A stretch of DNA of 64,000 bases, from positions 86,137 to 150,136 of the forward strand of contig CACYWL010000004.1 of the NCBI GenBank assembly GCA_902778055.1, read 5' to 3'. The position numbers and the translations under genes were made by a program. The notes beneath the pieces are model-generated. The model worked only from the letters and a program-made list of their open reading frames with translations. It did no database searches and was not told the DNA's origin. Positions 61,081 through 64,000 of the stretch are shown here, piece after piece (position 1 is the first letter of the stretch; the number at the start of each line of letters is the position of its first letter). This stretch comes from an uncultured Eubacteriales bacterium. GTDB lineage: Bacteria; Bacillota; Clostridia; Christensenellales; Aristaeellaceae.

Positions 61081-62298
61081 ATGACGGATTTCGTGAGTTC
61101 CTGGAACAATGAATCCTTTCTGACTTATCCGGTTGGCCCCCTCGGCCTGATCGCGATGCCCGGGACGGAGCCGATCGGGGAAAAAGTAAACAGCTGGCTG
61201 AAAAAATGGAGAGATCATACGGAGGAATCCCTGGGGGATGATATGAGAACCACCCCCGGCGCGGAAAGGGAGGACTTCCTGATCCGGGTGAGCTGCCCCC
61301 GGTTTGGAAACGGGGAAGGCAAAGGCCTGATCAAGGAAAGCATCCGCGGATATGATCTTTTTATTTTGTCCGACCCGGGAGCGTACAACCAGACCTACAG
61401 GATGTACGGCATGGATGTGCCGCTGAGCCCGGATGACCATTTTGCGAATCTGAAGCGGATCATCGCCGCGACCAACGGGAAGGCCAAGCGCATTTCCGTG
61501 ATTATGCCCATGCTGTATGAGGGCCGGCAGCACCGCCGGGCCAGCCGGGAAAGCCTGGACTGCGCCATGATGCTGCAGGATCTGGAGCGCATGGGGGTCA
61601 GCAACATCATCACCTTTGACGCCCATGATCCCCGCGTGCAGAACGCGATCCCGACCCTCGGGTTCGAGAGCTTCATGCCGAGCTATCAGGTTTTCAAGGC
61701 GCTGCTGAAGCGGGATAAGACGCTCCGGATCGACAAGGATCATCTGATGATCGTTTCTCCGGACGAGGGCGCCATTGACCGGAACATTTTCTACGCCTCT
61801 GTGCTGGGGCTGGACATGGGCATGTTCTACAAGCGCCGGGATTACACCCGGATCGAGAACGGCCGGAATCCCATCGTGGCCCACGAATATATGGGAAACA
61901 CCGTGGAGGGGAAGGACGTCTTTGTGGCGGACGATATCATCTCCAGCGGCGAAAGCGTGATCGAGCTGGCGAGGGAGCTGAAAAAACGGAAGGCGAACCG
62001 GATTTTTGCCGCGGCAACCTTTGCGCTGTTTACCAACGGCCTGGAGGAATATGACCGTGCCTACAGGGACGGGATTATTGACCGGGTCATTTCCACAAAT
62101 CTGACCTACCGCAACCCGGAAGTTTTGCAGCGGGAATGGTTTATCGAGGCGGACATGAGCAAGTATATTTCCTTCATCATCGCCACGCTGAACCATGACC
62201 GCAGCCTGTCCAAGCTGCTGAATCCCTATGACCGGATTCACGCTCTGCTGAAACGCTACGAGCGGGAACAGCAGGAAGCCGGCATCCGCCTGGTTTAA
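61081..62298 (+). CDS. prs: ribose-phosphate pyrophosphokinase (long form)
   Basis: This 405-residue protein of the PRPP synthetase family makes PRPP from ribose 5-phosphate and ATP, feeding purine, pyrimidine and the Hpt reaction. The PRPP loop is FVADDIISSGESV, and the metal/ATP region includes SVIMPMLYEGRQHRR and TFDAHDPRVQNA. The usual Prs has about 315 residues; this longer clostridial type has an extended N-terminus and C-terminus, and its DDIISSG differs from the common DDIIDTAG. The start at 61081 follows GGGAGGAC; the in-frame upstream codon lies before the promoter. Confidence 0.88.
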   Translation: MTDFVSSWNNESFLTYPVGPLGLIAMPGTEPIGEKVNSWLKKWRDHTEESLGDDMRTTPGAEREDFLIRVSCPRFGNGEGKGLIKESIRGYDLFILSDPGAYNQTYRMYGMDVPLSPDDHFANLKRIIAATNGKAKRISVIMPMLYEGRQHRRASRESLDCAMMLQDLERMGVSNIITFDAHDPRVQNAIPTLGFESFMPSYQVFKALLKRDKTLRIDKDHLMIVSPDEGAIDRNIFYASVLGLDMGMFYKRRDYTRIENGRNPIVAHEYMGNTVEGKDVFVADDIISSGESVIELARELKKRKANRIFAAATFALFTNGLEEYDRAYRDGIIDRVISTNLTYRNPEVLQREWFIEADMSKYISFIIATLNHDRSLSKLLNPYDRIHALLKRYEREQQEAGIRLV

Positions 62299-62329
62299 TC
62301 CGGAGACGGACGCAGGATTGTTTTTTTTC

Positions 62330-62360
62330 ACAGCCGCTCCCGTTCGGAGAGGCTGTTTTT
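62330..62360 (+). terminator. terminator after prs
   Basis: ACAGCC (62330-62335) with GGCTGT (62351-62356) encloses an inner CTCC/GGAG stem, then TTTT. Confidence 0.8.
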
Positions 62361-62414
62361 CGGTTTACGGCGGCAGTATCCAACCCAAAGGCAAAAAGAA
62401 AGGAGCGAAAGCGG

Positions 62415-63242
62415 ATGAAAATCGGAATTCGACTGCATGACACCATCGAGGGAACCCTGGAGCAGCGGCTGGCCTTTGTCAGGGGACAGGGCTTCGAATG
62501 TGTTCACCTGGCCCTGAGCAAGACCCTCCCGGACTTCCGCATGGAGGACGCGCCGGAAAAGCTGGCCCGCCCGGAATTCGCGGAGGAGATCCGGGGAACC
62601 TTTGAGCGGACGGGCATGGACTGCGCGGTGCTGGGCTGCTACCTGAACCTGACCCATCCGCGGGAGGAGGAGCGGCTCAGAACCCGGGAGATCTATTTTG
62701 CGCACCTGGCCTTTGCCGGAAAAACCGGCGCCTGGATGGTGGGATCCGAGACCCCCGCGCATCCGGACAGTCCCCTGGCCGCAGACGCTCCCAGGAGCGA
62801 GGAGGCTTTCCGCTTCTTCCTGGATCAGCTTCGGCCGATCGTGCGCAGGGCGGAGGAAGAGAATGTGATCATGGCCATCGAGCCCGTGTATTCCCACATC
62901 GTTTCCACGCCGGAACGTGCCGAACGCATGCTGGAGGAAATTCACAGCGACCACCTGAAGATCATTCTGGATGCGGTCAACCTTCTCGGCAGCGGCAACC
63001 TGGAGAGAAGGGACGCGGTGCTGGAGGAGGCGATGCGCAGGCTGGGCGATCGGGTGGCGCTGCTGCATATGAAGGATTACCGGAGAGAGAACGGTCAGCT
63101 GCCTGCGATGGCCTGCGGCGAGGGGGAGATGGATTACCGGGCGCTGATGGCCTTTGCGCGGGAAAGAGATCTTTCCATGACGCTGGAGAATACCGTGCCG
63201 GAGAACGCGGTGCGGGCCAGGGAAACGCTGATCCGGAGCTGA
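62415..63242 (+). CDS. sugar-phosphate isomerase/epimerase-like TIM barrel protein
   Basis: This 275-residue AP-endonuclease-2/xylose-isomerase-like TIM barrel binds metal through Glu, Asp and His residues here seen as MAIEPVYSHI, IILDAVNLL, LLHMKDYR and MTLENT near the strand ends. Members isomerise or epimerise sugars, inositols or related acids; the substrate cannot be told. AAAGGAGCG precedes the ATG. The stop is directly followed by the permease fragment. Confidence 0.82.
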   Translation: MKIGIRLHDTIEGTLEQRLAFVRGQGFECVHLALSKTLPDFRMEDAPEKLARPEFAEEIRGTFERTGMDCAVLGCYLNLTHPREEERLRTREIYFAHLAFAGKTGAWMVGSETPAHPDSPLAADAPRSEEAFRFFLDQLRPIVRRAEEENVIMAIEPVYSHIVSTPERAERMLEEIHSDHLKIILDAVNLLGSGNLERRDAVLEEAMRRLGDRVALLHMKDYRRENGQLPAMACGEGEMDYRALMAFARERDLSMTLENTVPENAVRARETLIRS

Positions 63243-63814
63243 GAAGGGCTTTTTTCGGACTGCCCGGCTTTTTGGGAATATTTTTCCCGATCTGCTCCTA
63301 CTATCGGATCAACACCATTTTTACCCGGGAAAAGGAGATTCCGACGGGAAAGGCGGTGCTGAACGTCCAGAGCCGCCAGGCGATTATGGATTCCTTCGAT
63401 ACCTTCATGCAGTTGATGAACGTGATGGTTTTCCTGCTGGTGACGGCGGCGGTTGTGCTGGGCATCGTCGTGCTGTATAATCTCGGCGTCATGAGCTATA
63501 CGGAGCGGTACAGGGAGATGGCGACGCTGAAGGTGCTGGGATTCAAGGACCGGAGGATCGGCAGACTGCTGGTCAGTCAGAATCTCTGGCTGACAGTGCT
63601 CGGGATCCTGATCGGCCTTCCCGCGGGATGGGGGATTCTGAGATACCTGCTGGATGCGCTGGCCGGGGAATATAAGCTTCAGCTGGTGATCGGGCCGGTT
63701 ACTTACCTGATCAGTATCCTGCTGACGACGGGGGTCTCCCTGCTGGTCGGACTCATGGTTTCGCGGAAGAACAGGCATATTGACATGGTCGCGGCCCTGA
63801 AAACAGAGGAGTAG
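63243..63814 (+). pseudogene. C-terminal fragment of an FtsX-type ABC permease
   Basis: The frame ending at 63814 encodes about 190 residues of the C-terminal part of an FtsX/MacB-like permease: MNVMVFLLVTAAVVLGIVVL, the cytoplasmic loop TERYREMATLKVLGFKDRRI and two more helices, ending VAALKTEE. Family proteins have several hundred residues before this. There is no ribosome binding site before the first possible start (TTG 63272), and the frame stays open back into the isomerase gene, which is clearly coding in another frame. It is best read as a remnant left by a deletion or rearrangement, but a short unrecognised gene is possible. Confidence 0.7.
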
Positions 63815-63860
63815 AAAAGAATCCGCGGGCAGACAGCAGAAAAAGGAAAACAGAAAAAAC

Positions 63861-63896
63861 AACGGCCGCCGGCATTCATGAGCCGACGGCCGTTTT
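63861..63896 (+). terminator. strong terminator next to the intron
   Basis: AACGGCCG (63861-63868) pairs with CGGCCGTT (63887-63894) and an inner CGGC/GCCG stem, with TTTT at 63893-63896. An A run on the left makes it usable both ways. Confidence 0.9.
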
Positions 63897-63902
63897 CATT
63901 GG

Positions 63903-64000
63903 GTGCGCCCGGCGGCGCACGTTTCTAAAGGGTGAGAGTCCCGAACCCGCCCGGTAGTGGGAAGGGTATAGCCGAAGGCAAGGGTGTCCACCGCGAGGTG
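63903..64000 (+). mobile_element. 5' end of a group IIC intron (cut by the window edge)
   Basis: The sequence GTGCGCCCGGC begins at 63903, followed by domain I blocks TAAAGGGTGAGAGTCCCGA, GGTAGTGGGAAGGGTATAGC, GGCAAGGGTGTCC and GCGAGGTG. These match in order the start of IIC introns such as the one from Oceanobacillus iheyensis. Its position seven bases after a terminator stem is the known target preference of class C introns, which recognise the hairpin and a short flanking match. The reverse transcriptase gene and 3' end would lie to the right, outside the window. Confidence 0.9.

Overview
The window is about 64 kb of one chromosome from a moderately high-GC Firmicute of the Clostridia type, probably a gut or rumen anaerobe. 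This inference rests on the KOW-infA-rpmJ block, the tilS-hpt-ftsH order, strong AGGAGG ribosome binding sites, sigma-A promoters with 17-18 bp spacers, a folT gene behind a tetrahydrofolate riboswitch, class II aldolase, cellobiose phosphorylase, clostripain-type peptidases and VanW. There is no rRNA, CRISPR array or prophage. The only mobile element is the 5' end of a group IIC intron cut by the right edge. Almost everything is transcribed rightward. Leftward genes are the SUV3-like helicase, a MATE pump, a three-gene polysaccharide operon and HtrA.

Layout. 1-1.1 kb: tail of the spc ribosomal operon (KOW protein, infA, rpmJ), which stops at a terminator, then tRNA-Ser(CGA). 1.1-7.1 kb: peroxiredoxin, small membrane protein, a polar amino-acid ABC system in which receptor domains and permease are one polypeptide, its ATPase with an RsbW-like tail, a free-standing RsbW-like ATPase, and a GGDEF protein. 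7.2-18.2 kb: leftward SUV3-like helicase, a secreted acidic protein plus MacB-like ABC protein, THF riboswitch and FolT, tRNA-Ala(GGC), RecQ, a zinc-ribbon protein and an esterase. 18.2-23 kb: Fbp/Afu-like ABC importer (receptor, double permease, ATPase) with a perfect palindrome at the promoter. 23-32 kb: secreted and envelope proteins (YARHG protein, cysteine-peptidase-like protein, CapA, acyltransferase, CNNM/CorC protein, zinc-ribbon membrane protein) and a leftward MATE pump. 32-37.7 kb: DUF3783, GNAT, histidine phosphatase, a fusion of rhamnogalacturonan acetylesterase with rhamnose mutarotase, then cellobiose phosphorylase, which points to plant cell-wall sugar use. 38-46 kb: a secreted-protein block with two tandem [small secreted protein + C11 peptidase] modules and a further secreted protein. 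46-49.6 kb (leftward): priming glycosyltransferase, nucleotidyltransferase and GalE. 49.6-57.3 kb: repeat-rich membrane protein, tilS, hpt, ftsH, VanW protein. 57.3-63.8 kb: fba, DUF1858, GNAT, leftward htrA, prs, a TIM-barrel isomerase, and an FtsX-type permease fragment. 63.86-64 kb: a strong terminator directly followed by the group IIC intron.

The most interesting signals are: (1) the RsbW-like domain at the end of the amino-acid transporter ATPase beside a stand-alone RsbW-like gene; (2) the transporter receptor in which one binding domain appears split around another; (3) the duplicated secreted-protein/clostripain modules; (4) the acetylesterase-mutarotase fusion; (5) the THF riboswitch whose terminator also contains the folT ribosome binding site, together with a FolT carrying an extra extracytoplasmic domain. 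All assignments come from reading the sequence; none was checked by a database search.
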